A stretch of DNA of 6,295 bases. Origin: Rhodobacterales bacterium UBA3080 (GTDB lineage: Bacteria > Pseudomonadota > Alphaproteobacteria > Rhodobacterales > Rhodobacteraceae). Positions 1 to 6,295 of this stretch are shown here, piece after piece. The notes beneath the pieces were generated by a model. The model searched no databases, was not told where the DNA came from, and was given only the letters and a program-made list of their open reading frames with translations. Location: the NCBI GenBank assembly GCA_002366645.1, contig DFBM01000086.1:1-6295 (forward strand), read 5' to 3'. The first letter of the stretch is position 1. Each line of letters begins with the position of its first letter. The position numbers were made by a program, and so were the translations under genes.

Positions 1-2
1 AT

Positions 3-1328
3 CTGTCAAATGTTAACCACTTCGGAACTGAAAAATCACGTATAAGGTTTCACCGTGCAGGCCGTTTCCCTCGAAGAATTCGGATCGAAATTGGCTCCAA
101 GGACTATCAAGAAATTGAAAGTCTGCATCGGAAAATTGAAATTCTTTCTCATTTCTATTTTTTAAAATCTCGCGCAGATGGCTTTCATGAGTTTGTCCGT
201 GTTTTGGAATCTAAAGTACCAAAAGAGTATTGGGATCAAACAGCCTACAAATACTTCGTTATGATGATGCAGTTCGACTGCGCCGCCGAGTTTGCGAAAG
301 ACCGTATCAACCCGACAAAAGCTCCTGATCCATTCATCCGATTACATTTAGAGGCGGTATTATTGTCAGGCGATGCGGTCGCTGCCGCGAAATTTGCCGA
401 GCAGGTAATTAAAAAGAGTTGGGAGAATCTTGATGGTCCAGGTAAACAACTTGTCTTTCGTATATTGTCGCAAATCGGTAAACCGGAACTTCTGGACGAA
501 ACCCGTTTTAACGAGCCCAACCAACAGGCCATCATCGAAAACATCAGGTTTATGCAAAAAAGCATACCCTCTTCGTTACCAATTTATTGCATTTCTTTGG
601 AACGTGATCATCGACGTCTATCGGCGACGAAACAGTTCATGCCAAACACAAGTACGTTGGTCCATTCTCAAGCTCTACTCGGTAAGACGCTGCCCAGATC
701 GGTATTAGAATTTGGTGGAATAGCGAATAGCAATCGAACCGACGCGGAGATTGGATGCTCATTATCACACTTAAAAGCTTGGGAATCCATTGCCGACGAT
801 TGTACCGACGACGGTTACGCGCTTGTCATTGAAGATGACTCGCGTTTCATATTCGGTCCGGGAAATGGACTTTCAGATATATTGCATAAAGCCTCTACTC
901 TTGACGCAGGGTTGGTATTTGTAAACGCGCGCTCGACACATCAGATCCCTCCAAAGGAAAACTCTTTGGACTTCAATCTAATACCCCTCGACGACATTCG
1001 AACCAAATACGAACCGAATACGTTGCGGCAGGGACCTGGCTGGGGTGCAGACGGATACCTTATAAACGGGAAAACCGCGCGGTATCTGTCGGACGTCTGG
1101 CTCGAAGTCGGCCTTGACGGTGCACTCGACTGGCAATTGTATCTAATGGGGCAAAAAGACATCGATGAAATCCCGATGGCGCCGCGTTATCGCGGGCTTA
1201 TGCAAAGCCTCAAAGCTGCGCGCGCGACCGGAAAAGACCCATACTATTACAAGGGATATGTCTCGGAGCTCAGCATTATAACGACCGAAGATTACGGCTA
1301 CAGTTCGATTAGTTCCGGACATCTTTAG
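3..1328 (+). CDS. Glycosyltransferase family 25 (LPS biosynthesis type), 5' end outside the window
   Basis: Predicted sugar transferase of the GT25 family, which acts in lipooligosaccharide and other surface-glycan synthesis on the cytoplasmic side; donor and acceptor cannot be told. The family core is seen in order: LPIYCISLERD (576-608), EIGCSLSHLKAW (747-782), the acidic EDD metal/nucleotide-sugar motif (831-839), GWGADGYLIN (1038-1067) and LDGALDW (1113-1133). Upstream of the core lie about 190 residues or more that look all-helical and TPR-like; I do not recognise this part. The first in-frame start codon is TTG at 204, but it has no Shine-Dalgarno sequence at a usable distance, and the same frame stays open with protein-like sequence back to base 3 without an ATG, GTG or TTG. 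I therefore treat the gene as 5'-partial. It stops with TAG at 1326-1328. Its base composition is more AT-rich than the genes to the right, which suggests a surface-glycan gene of different history. The family call is firm; the start is not. Confidence 0.85.
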   Translation: MSNVNHFGTEKSRIRFHRAGRFPRRIRIEIGSKDYQEIESLHRKIEILSHFYFLKSRADGFHEFVRVLESKVPKEYWDQTAYKYFVMMMQFDCAAEFAKDRINPTKAPDPFIRLHLEAVLLSGDAVAAAKFAEQVIKKSWENLDGPGKQLVFRILSQIGKPELLDETRFNEPNQQAIIENIRFMQKSIPSSLPIYCISLERDHRRLSATKQFMPNTSTLVHSQALLGKTLPRSVLEFGGIANSNRTDAEIGCSLSHLKAWESIADDCTDDGYALVIEDDSRFIFGPGNGLSDILHKASTLDAGLVFVNARSTHQIPPKENSLDFNLIPLDDIRTKYEPNTLRQGPGWGADGYLINGKTARYLSDVWLEVGLDGALDWQLYLMGQKDIDEIPMAPRYRGLMQSLKAARATGKDPYYYKGYVSELSIITTEDYGYSSISSGHL

Positions 1329-1448
1329 TAAGACCCTTAACCGAAACCAATATCATGTACTGCGGCCACAACTAAATCTGGACTTCGGTTTCACTTTTTA
1401 ACTTCATACTTCGGCTGCAATGGGATTAAATACGGGATCACCTATTTT

Positions 1449-1453
1449 GAGGG
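1449..1453 (+). promoter_or_regulatory. Ribosome binding site of iorA
   Basis: GAGGG lies six bases before the ATG at 1460, a normal Shine-Dalgarno distance. It supports that start. The 131-base gap before iorA (1329-1459) presumably also holds a promoter, but I saw no convincing -35/-10 pair there. Confidence 0.7.
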
Positions 1454-1459
1454 TCCGCC

Positions 1460-1918
1460 ATGCAGCTTACTATCAACGGTATCCGCTACGATTTAAACTC
1501 TGACCCGGAGATGCCTCTGCTTTGGGCATTGCGGGATATATTGGACATCAAAGGTCCGAAGTTTGGTTGTGGTGTCGGCGAATGTGGTGCCTGTACCGTA
1601 CTGATTGACGGGGAGCCGATCAGGTCGTGCATCCTTCCGGTTGGGGACGTCGAAGGCGCGGTGACGACTATCGAAGGGATCGCGAACGGAGAAAATCTTC
1701 ACGCAGTTCAAGCGGCTTGGCTGGAACACCAGGTACCACAATGCGGGTATTGCCAATCCGGTCAGATACTGGCCGCCGTAGCGTTGCTGAACACAATTCC
1801 TGACCCCACCGACGTCGATATTGACGAGGCAATGACCAACTTGTGTCGGTGCGGAACCTATCCAAAAATCAGAGCCGCAATAAAAGACGCCGCGAAAATG
1901 CTGGGGGATAAATCATGA
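1460..1918 (+). CDS. iorA: IorA-type [2Fe-2S] subunit of a molybdenum hydroxylase
   Basis: Small electron-transfer subunit (152 residues) of a xanthine oxidase-family enzyme. It passes electrons from the molybdenum site of IorB through two [2Fe-2S] clusters. The N-terminal ferredoxin-like domain has the plant-type cluster cysteines C37, C42, C45 and C57 in the GCGVGECGACTV context. The C-terminal four-helix domain has the second set, C95 and C98 (QCGYCQSGQ) and C129 and C131 (NLCRCGTYP). All eight ligands are present and the length is typical, so the gene looks intact. It has no signal peptide; in this family the small subunit is thought to be exported bound to the Tat-carrying large subunit. 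The stop overlaps the iorB start as ATGA (1915-1918), so the two are one operon and probably translationally coupled. The symbol marks the family (isoquinoline 1-oxidoreductase alpha); the true substrate may be another N-heterocycle or an aldehyde. Confidence 0.93.
   Translation: MQLTINGIRYDLNSDPEMPLLWALRDILDIKGPKFGCGVGECGACTVLIDGEPIRSCILPVGDVEGAVTTIEGIANGENLHAVQAAWLEHQVPQCGYCQSGQILAAVALLNTIPDPTDVDIDEAMTNLCRCGTYPKIRAAIKDAAKMLGDKS
1903..1918 (+). promoter_or_regulatory. iorB ribosome binding site and ATGA start/stop overlap
   Basis: GGGGGA at 1903-1908 lies six bases before the iorB ATG at 1915. The same ATG overlaps the iorA stop as ATGA. The arrangement fixes the iorB start and would keep the two subunits near equal amounts by coupled translation (inference). 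Confidence 0.7.
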
Positions 1919-4197
1919 GCCGCCTCGGAACCATCACCCGACGTTCGTTCATGGGCCTTGGCGTGGCGGCTGCCGGTGGCCTCGCCGTTGGGTATTACAT
2001 GTACCGCAAACCTTATGCGAACCCGCTATTGGCGATGGCCTCGGAAGGTGACGCGGTGTTCAATCCGTATGTCAAAATCGCACAAGACAATGTCATAACG
2101 ATCATCGCACCGCGTGCAGAGATGGGTCAGGGCGTCCACACCACGCTTGCCGCACTTGTGGCCGAAGAGCTGGATGTTTCGCTTGATCAGATCAAGGTCG
2201 AACATGGTCCGCCTGCCAAAGCCTACTTTAACGCAGCAATGATTGTTGAGGGCGGTCCACACCCGTTCTTTGACGAAAGTTTCATCGCCGAAGTGACCCG
2301 TGGTACGATGAACGTTGTTGGCAAGTTTCTGGCCATGCAAATGACTGGCGGCTCTTCCGCCACGATTGATGCCTATGTGAAAATGCGCGAGGCGGGCGCG
2401 GCTGCCCGCATGGTTCTGATTGAGGCCGCAGCTATACAATGGGGTGTCGATGCGGCAAGCCTTTCAGTTTCCGCCGGTATCATCACCAACCCGGCGGATG
2501 GCGAAACTCTTACATACGGCGATGTCGCGCAAGCCGCTGCTGTATTGGAACCACCGACCAAAATCTCACTACGTCCTCGTGCCGAGTGGAAAATTCTCGG
2601 TAGGTCCCAACCGCGGGTTGAAGGTTTCGAAAAGGTAACGGGCGGGCGCATTTTCGGCATCGATGTGCAGCTTCCGGATATGCTTTATGGCACCGTAAAA
2701 ATGTCGCCCCGATTTGGCGCCCGTGCCATTTCCGTCGACACTTCGGCAGCACTGGAAGTTAACGGCGTTTTGGATATCGTGCCTGTGGAAACCACCACCG
2801 GCTCGGGGTTTGGCATCATCGCGGAAAACACGTGGGCCGCCTTCCAAGGTGCCGAGGCGCTGGAGATCGTATGGGGTGAGGCCCCCTATCCAGCGAACAC
2901 CGATGATATCCGCGCGGTTCTGGACAAAGCCTTAAATGCCAAACCGGATTTCGAGATGGGTGGTAAAGGTAACGTGGAAAAAGAACTCGCGAACACGCAG
3001 CCCGGAAATATTGTCGAAGCGGTTTACGAAGTTCCATACCTTGCGCACGCGACTATGGAGCCAATGAACGCGACGGCGCAACTCAAAGACGGCAAGCTGG
3101 AGTTATGGCTCGGCACCCAAGGTCCGAGAATTGCGCAAGGCGCCTGCGCTCAGCTGCTTGGCATTGAAATTGAAGATGTTACGGTAAACACCACCCGCAT
3201 GGGTGGCGGTTTTGGACGGCGCGGTGAGATCGACTTCAGCCTCTACGCCGCAGCCTTGGCGGCCAAGACTGATGGCCGCCCGATAAAAGTTACCTGGACC
3301 CGTGAAGAAGATACACAGCACGACACTTATCGTCCGATCGCCAAAAGCCGTTTCAAAGCAGGTATTTCCGAAACAGGCGAGATGACCGCAATGGACGTGG
3401 ATATCGCAACAGCGTCCATCATGACCAGCTTGATGGCACGCACCTATTCGTCAGGCCCACCGCCCGGTCCCGAAAAAATCATGCTTGAAGGGGCGTTGGG
3501 GCAACCCTTGACTGTGCCGAATGTCCGGTTCCGCGCCCATAAAGCCGACTTGCAAATACCTGTCGGTTTCTGGCGGTCGGTCGGGAATTCCTACAATGGA
3601 TTCTTCCACGAATGCTTCCTCGACGAAGTTTCTGAACACGCAGGGAAAGACCCGCTGGCGTTCCGTTTATCGATGATGAACGACGACGAACACCACCCCG
3701 CCCGTGAGGCCTTGAAAAAGGTCGCCGCGATGGCAAACTGGGGAGGCAACCTGCCAGCGGGCAAAGGTCAGGGCATCGCGCATACGCTATCTTTTGGAAC
3801 ATGGGTTGCGCAGGTCGTGCAGGTGGACGTATCGGACGATACCGTAAAGATCGAGAAGGTCTGGTGCGTTGCCGATGCGGGTCTGGTTCTCGATCCGGAG
3901 AATTTTAAAGCGCAGATGATGTCGGGTATCGTGTTTGGCCTAAGTCAGGCGCTCGATCAGGAGATCACATTCAGTGACGGCGAGGTTGAACAGAGCAATT
4001 TTTACGACTTTGACGCCATGCGTATGCATCAGTGCCCCGAAATTGAAGTAGAGCTACTGGAAAACTCGCCCCGGATGGGTGGTGCTGGCGAACCGGGTAC
4101 GCCCCCATCGACACCTGCTCTCGCCAACGCGATATTTGCGGCGACGGGTCAACGTATTCGCACCATGCCGTTAAGTCATTCGATCGACTTCGCCTAA
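1915..4197 (+). CDS. iorB: IorB-type molybdopterin-binding large subunit, Tat-exported
   Basis: Catalytic subunit (760 residues) of a xanthine oxidase-family molybdenum hydroxylase, which hydroxylates a carbon next to a ring nitrogen, or an aldehyde, using water oxygen. A twin-arginine signal is visible: TRRSFMG with R9-R10, then a hydrophobic run to about residue 26. AMA at 40-42 could be a cleavage site, though an uncleaved anchor is possible. Cofactor-site motifs follow in order: EMGQGVHTT (M70-G73), GRSQPRVEGFEKVTG opening the central domain, HATMEP (378-383), MGGGFGRR (429-436), WRSVG (553-557), and the conserved catalytic glutamate E726 in GGAGEPGTPP. No key residue is missing and the length suits the family. 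The family normally uses the cytosine dinucleotide form of the cofactor. No flavin subunit, c-type cytochrome or XdhC-like maturation gene is encoded nearby, which fits IorAB enzymes that lack FAD. Substrate and electron acceptor are unknown. Family call firm, precise function open. Confidence 0.92.
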   Translation: MSRLGTITRRSFMGLGVAAAGGLAVGYYMYRKPYANPLLAMASEGDAVFNPYVKIAQDNVITIIAPRAEMGQGVHTTLAALVAEELDVSLDQIKVEHGPPAKAYFNAAMIVEGGPHPFFDESFIAEVTRGTMNVVGKFLAMQMTGGSSATIDAYVKMREAGAAARMVLIEAAAIQWGVDAASLSVSAGIITNPADGETLTYGDVAQAAAVLEPPTKISLRPRAEWKILGRSQPRVEGFEKVTGGRIFGIDVQLPDMLYGTVKMSPRFGARAISVDTSAALEVNGVLDIVPVETTTGSGFGIIAENTWAAFQGAEALEIVWGEAPYPANTDDIRAVLDKALNAKPDFEMGGKGNVEKELANTQPGNIVEAVYEVPYLAHATMEPMNATAQLKDGKLELWLGTQGPRIAQGACAQLLGIEIEDVTVNTTRMGGGFGRRGEIDFSLYAAALAAKTDGRPIKVTWTREEDTQHDTYRPIAKSRFKAGISETGEMTAMDVDIATASIMTSLMARTYSSGPPPGPEKIMLEGALGQPLTVPNVRFRAHKADLQIPVGFWRSVGNSYNGFFHECFLDEVSEHAGKDPLAFRLSMMNDDEHHPAREALKKVAAMANWGGNLPAGKGQGIAHTLSFGTWVAQVVQVDVSDDTVKIEKVWCVADAGLVLDPENFKAQMMSGIVFGLSQALDQEITFSDGEVEQSNFYDFDAMRMHQCPEIEVELLENSPRMGGAGEPGTPPSTPALANAIFAATGQRIRTMPLSHSIDFA

Positions 4198-4200
4198 ACG

Positions 4201-4635
4201 CTAGAAACCGGCACGCCTGACGTCGTTCGGCTTCCATGCAAAGCGACTCATATCGATGAAAATGGCTACCACCCGTCGGGTGCTGCCGTCCGGATTCAGC
4301 ACCGCAGCGAAGTTCACCGAACTCCAGATTTCGCGCCCGTCCTTGGCCTTGAAGCTGCGTTCCGTATGACAAATTTCTCCTGCCGCGACACGTGACCACT
4401 CGCGTTTGTCCGCCAGTAGTTGCTTGGGATTTCCACCACAAAGCACATAATAGTCCTGCTTTTGTATTTCCCCGTCACCATACGCAAACAATCTGAGCGC
4501 ATTATCGTTGGCGTCGACGATCGCCCCCGCGCCGTCAAACCAGACAAGCGACTGCGACGCATCCAATGCGTCCATCAATCCACGGCGTTCGATTTTGTTG
4601 CTGGCGCTCGTTTGCGCCCGGCTAGCAATCCCCAT
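4201..4635 (-). CDS. Single-domain PAS protein, chemoreceptor-like PAS
   Basis: A 144-residue protein that is essentially one PAS domain (about residues 20-130). The sequence SQSLVWFDGAGAIVDAN (27-43) matches the first PAS strands, and ERSFKAKDGREIWSSV (92-107) with VVAIFIDMS (122-130) matches the final strands and the usual DIT ending. The nearest family resemblance is to the PAS domains at the front of methyl-accepting chemotaxis proteins, but there is no HAMP, signalling or kinase domain, only a 14-residue tail. There is no LOV-type cysteine motif, and no cofactor can be assigned. The start is chosen at the ATG at 4635 because GGAGG sits eight bases upstream. An ATG at 4650 (149 residues) has no such site, and the frame also runs open to 4761 by chance. 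It lies 55 bases downstream of the DUF1674 gene on the same strand, so co-transcription is likely. Its stop is 3 bases from the iorB stop. It may be a free sensor/partner protein or the remnant of a longer receptor. Confidence 0.75.
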   Translation of the reverse strand: MGIASRAQTSASNKIERRGLMDALDASQSLVWFDGAGAIVDANDNALRLFAYGDGEIQKQDYYVLCGGNPKQLLADKREWSRVAAGEICHTERSFKAKDGREIWSSVNFAAVLNPDGSTRRVVAIFIDMSRFAWKPNDVRRAGF

Positions 4636-4643
4636 TCCCCAAT

Positions 4644-4648
4644 CCTCC
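4644..4648 (-). promoter_or_regulatory. Ribosome binding site that decides the PAS gene start
   Basis: GGAGG on the minus strand, eight bases before the ATG at 4635. It overlaps the G of an earlier in-frame ATG (4650), so ribosomes bound here would start at 4635. This is why the shorter form is preferred. Confidence 0.6.
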
Positions 4649-4690
4649 ATAGTGGTATCAGCACTCTGGCAGTGATTCGCTAAGGAAAGG

Positions 4691-4879
4691 TTAGAAATCG
4701 CTCGCGATACCCTTTTTTTCCCAATCTCCGAAGCGAATGGGTTCAGGGCCGTCCCGGCCACCCAATTCTTCCGGCAGTTCGACCGGATTCGTCGCCGCTT
4801 TACGCTCGGATGCCTCTTTTAAGGCTCTTTTGGCGGCTTGGGCGATACGCGCCTCTTTCTCTGTCTGCTTGTCTGTCAT
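4691..4879 (-). CDS. DUF1674 / SDHAF4-like protein
   Basis: A 62-residue soluble protein. Its C-terminal half carries the conserved DUF1674 signature: NPVELPEELGG (31-41), GPEPIRFGDWEKKG (44-57) and the terminal SDF. The N-terminal 29 residues are a charged lysine/alanine/glutamate-rich helix, typical for the family. The eukaryotic members (SDHAF4) bind the flavinated catalytic subunit of succinate dehydrogenase and help it join the iron-sulfur subunit; the same role in bacteria is an inference. AGGA at 4887-4890 lies seven bases before the ATG at 4879 and supports this start. It is first in a likely two-gene operon with the PAS gene (gap 4636-4690) and is divergent from rsmB across 83 bases. 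The length is complete for a bacterial member. No succinate dehydrogenase gene is in the window. Confidence 0.88.
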   Translation of the reverse strand: MTDKQTEKEARIAQAAKRALKEASERKAATNPVELPEELGGRDGPEPIRFGDWEKKGIASDF

Positions 4880-4962
4880 ATATCCATCCTAACCAATCTT
4901 AGTATGCTGTTCGGCAAAGCCACCGCAAGGGAATATCAAATGAACAACTTCATGGTCCGTAA
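4880..4962. promoter_or_regulatory. Divergent intergenic region between DUF1674 and rsmB
   Basis: These 83 bases separate two genes read in opposite directions, so promoters for both are expected here or just inside the flanking genes. I found no strong -35/-10 match on either strand; the best minus-strand pair (TTGCGG, 16 bases, CATACT) is weak. The right part holds the leader ORF described separately. The call rests on gene arrangement, not on a clear motif. Confidence 0.35.
4927..4932 (+). promoter_or_regulatory. Ribosome binding site of the rsmB leader ORF
   Basis: AAGGGA lies seven bases before the ATG at 4940. It is the only good Shine-Dalgarno sequence upstream of rsmB, but at 30 bases from the rsmB TTG (4963) it is too far to serve that start directly. 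It therefore appears to feed the short ORF that ends on the rsmB start. Confidence 0.45.
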
Positions 4963-4966
4963 TTGA
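4940..4966 (+). CDS. Possible eight-codon leader ORF overlapping the rsmB start
   Basis: ATG at 4940 opens an ORF encoding MNNFMVRN, with TGA at 4964-4966. It has a well-spaced Shine-Dalgarno sequence (4927-4932). Its stop overlaps the rsmB TTG as TTGA, the arrangement used for termination-reinitiation coupling. rsmB itself lacks a site at normal distance. The peptide shows no run of one amino acid that would suggest attenuation. It could be a real leader, a chance ORF, or the true N-terminus of RsmB separated by a sequencing indel. Its small size means chance cannot be excluded. Confidence 0.35.
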   Translation: MNNFMVRN

Positions 4967-6261
4967 GCGCCCCCGGCATGCCAGCCCGCATCGCTGCCGC
5001 GCAACTTCTGCACGGCGTTTTGCACGACGAAAAGATGATTTCCGAACTGGTCGACACTAAAGACGGCCCTTTAAAAGACTTACCGCCCAGCGCGCGAGCG
5101 CGGGCACAATCGCTGGCCCTGTCGACGCTGCGCAATCTAGCCCCGCTGGATATCGTTATCGACCAGTTCCTCAACAAATCCCCACCGCTGAAAGTTCGAA
5201 ACGCCTTGCGATTGGCAGCTTGCGAAATGCTGATCGACGGAATTGCGCCACACGCTGCCGTGGACGCGGCCGTGCGCTTGGTGCGTAACACCAAAAAGCT
5301 GCAACACCTGTCTGGCCTAACGAACGCCGTGGCGCGACGCGTGGCCGAACATGGCCCTGAAATCTGGGCGGAGATGGATCCACAGGAACTTCCGGATTGG
5401 CTCGGTAAACCTATTGAGCGTGCCTACGGCGAAGAGGCCCTGCACGGTATCGAGGCCGCCCACGCCAAAGGTGCGCCGCTTGATTTGACCTTGCGCAAAA
5501 AGGACGACACCGAAAAGCTGGCTGCCGAGCTTGAGGCCGAAATCCTACCAAATGGCAGTCTGCGCCTACAAAAGCCCGGTCAGGTTTCGGCGATGGCTGG
5601 CTATGACGACGGTTTATGGTGGGTGCAAGACGCCGCCGCCGCGATGCCCGCGCAGCTTTTGGGCAGCGTGAAAGGCTTACGCGTTCTGGACCTTTGCGCG
5701 GCGCCCGGTGGCAAAACCATGCAGCTTGCCGCTGGTGGAGCCGAAGTAACCGCAGTTGATATTTCCAAAGACCGGTTGGTGCGTGTCTCGGAGAACCTCA
5801 AGCGCACAAAGCTCACAGCTAAAATCATCGCCTCCGATATTGTACGTTGGAGCCCTGACGAAGAGTTCGACATGATCCTGCTGGACGCACCGTGTTCGGC
5901 AACAGGCACGATCCGCCGCCACCCTGATCTGCCGTTTGGTAAATCAGGTGACCTGAAGCCAATCTTGCGATTGCAGCAAAAGCTTCTGGCGCGGGCATAT
6001 GACTGGCTGAAGCCGGGTGGGAAAATCGTCTACTGCACCTGTTCATTGCTTCCCGCCGAGGGCGAGGAGCAGATCGTCAAGTTCCTGCAAACGCACGACG
6101 ACGCCAAACAACTACCAGCCAGCACAAACCTGCCTGATCTGCCGCAGGAATGGATCGGCGACGACGGCGGGCTGCGCTTACGCCCGGATTTCTGGGCAGA
6201 TCGCGGCGGTATGGACGGTTTTTATGCAACGATCATCGAGAAAGCCAATTTGTCCGAGTGA
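4963..6261 (+). CDS. rsmB: RsmB-type 16S rRNA m5C methyltransferase (NOL1/NOP2/Sun family)
   Basis: S-adenosylmethionine-dependent cytosine-5 methyltransferase (432 residues, close to E. coli RsmB). E. coli RsmB modifies C967 of 16S rRNA in the cytoplasm. Residues about 6-131 form a NusB-like RNA-binding domain, with VRNALRLAACEML (78-90), PHAAVDAAV (96-104) and LTNAVARRV (119-127). WVQDAAA (220-226) leads into the Rossmann fold. The SAM loop is DLCAAPGGKT (243-252), with D266 in AVDISKDR. The two catalytic cysteines are C311 in LLDAPCSATG and C360 in YCTCSL. GGMDGFYATIIE near the end is the typical closing strand. An in-frame TAA ends at 4962, so TTG at 4963 is the earliest start; ATG at 4978 is the alternative and would shorten the protein by five residues. 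Neither has a good Shine-Dalgarno sequence, so translation may depend on the leader ORF. The NusB domain favours RsmB over RsmF; activity on C967 is inferred. Confidence 0.92.
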   Translation: MSAPGMPARIAAAQLLHGVLHDEKMISELVDTKDGPLKDLPPSARARAQSLALSTLRNLAPLDIVIDQFLNKSPPLKVRNALRLAACEMLIDGIAPHAAVDAAVRLVRNTKKLQHLSGLTNAVARRVAEHGPEIWAEMDPQELPDWLGKPIERAYGEEALHGIEAAHAKGAPLDLTLRKKDDTEKLAAELEAEILPNGSLRLQKPGQVSAMAGYDDGLWWVQDAAAAMPAQLLGSVKGLRVLDLCAAPGGKTMQLAAGGAEVTAVDISKDRLVRVSENLKRTKLTAKIIASDIVRWSPDEEFDMILLDAPCSATGTIRRHPDLPFGKSGDLKPILRLQQKLLARAYDWLKPGGKIVYCTCSLLPAEGEEQIVKFLQTHDDAKQLPASTNLPDLPQEWIGDDGGLRLRPDFWADRGGMDGFYATIIEKANLSE

Positions 6262-6295
6262 CAATGCCCACAATCACAGGGTAAATACCCCAAAG

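Noticed and set aside
204..206. TTG as the true start of the glycosyltransferase
   Set aside because: There is no Shine-Dalgarno sequence at a usable distance, and the same frame is open and protein-like back to the left edge.
1339..1390. Inverted repeat AACCGAA / TTCGGTT after the glycosyltransferase as a terminator
   Set aside because: Only seven pairs with a 38-base loop, and no clean T-run directly after the second arm; too weak to call.
1403..1431. Possible iorA promoter (TTCATA, 17 bases, TTAAAT)
   Set aside because: Only four of six consensus matches in each box, which is expected by chance in an AT-rich gap.
3971..4441. 156-residue minus-strand ORF overlapping the iorB end and the PAS gene
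   Set aside because: It is antisense to the strongly conserved iorB C-terminus and out of frame with the PAS gene; its protein is arginine/glutamine-rich with no recognisable domain.
4636..4761. Longer form of the PAS protein (186 residues) starting at 4761
   Set aside because: It would overlap the end of the DUF1674 gene in another frame and add non-PAS-like sequence, whereas a strong GGAGG site sits before the ATG at 4635.
6279..6290. Small palindrome GGGTAAATACCC after rsmB
   Set aside because: The stem is four or five pairs with a very small loop and no T-run before the window ends; not enough for a terminator.

Overview
The window looks like chromosomal DNA from an alphaproteobacterium, most likely a Rhodobacterales (roseobacter-type) organism. 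This is inferred from family resemblance: a 62-residue DUF1674 (SDHAF4-like) protein divergent from an RsmB-type methyltransferase, and an MCP-like PAS domain. No rRNA gene is present to confirm it. No tRNA, CRISPR array, insertion sequence or attachment site was seen.

Layout. (1) Positions 3-1328 (+) hold a family 25 glycosyltransferase. Its reading frame is open to the left edge, so its true start is probably outside the window. This stretch is visibly more AT-rich than the rest. (2) Positions 1460-4197 (+) are a translationally coupled pair: a small [2Fe-2S] subunit and a large Tat-dependent molybdopterin subunit of an IorAB-type molybdenum hydroxylase. (3) Positions 4201-4879 (-) hold a short operon read right to left: DUF1674/SDHAF4-like first, then a 144-residue protein that is a single PAS domain. 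The PAS stop codon lies 3 bases from the iorB stop codon. (4) Positions 4963-6261 (+) encode an RsmB-like 16S rRNA m5C methyltransferase with a NusB-like N-terminal domain. It uses a TTG start that overlaps the stop of an eight-codon leader ORF with a good ribosome binding site.

How the parts work together. IorA and IorB should form one periplasmic enzyme. IorB would carry the molybdenum cofactor and the export signal, and IorA would carry two iron-sulfur clusters and probably be exported in complex with IorB. No flavin subunit, cytochrome or maturation factor is encoded nearby, so the electron acceptor and substrate cannot be read from the window. The DUF1674 protein points to succinate dehydrogenase assembly and RsmB to ribosome modification, so these are housekeeping functions. 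The PAS protein is an orphan sensor-like domain with no output domain.

Nothing here amounts to a clearly new system. The most interesting small signal is the leader ORF overlapping the rsmB start (TTGA). Next are the orphan PAS protein packed tail-to-tail against iorB and the unassigned N-terminal domain of the glycosyltransferase.
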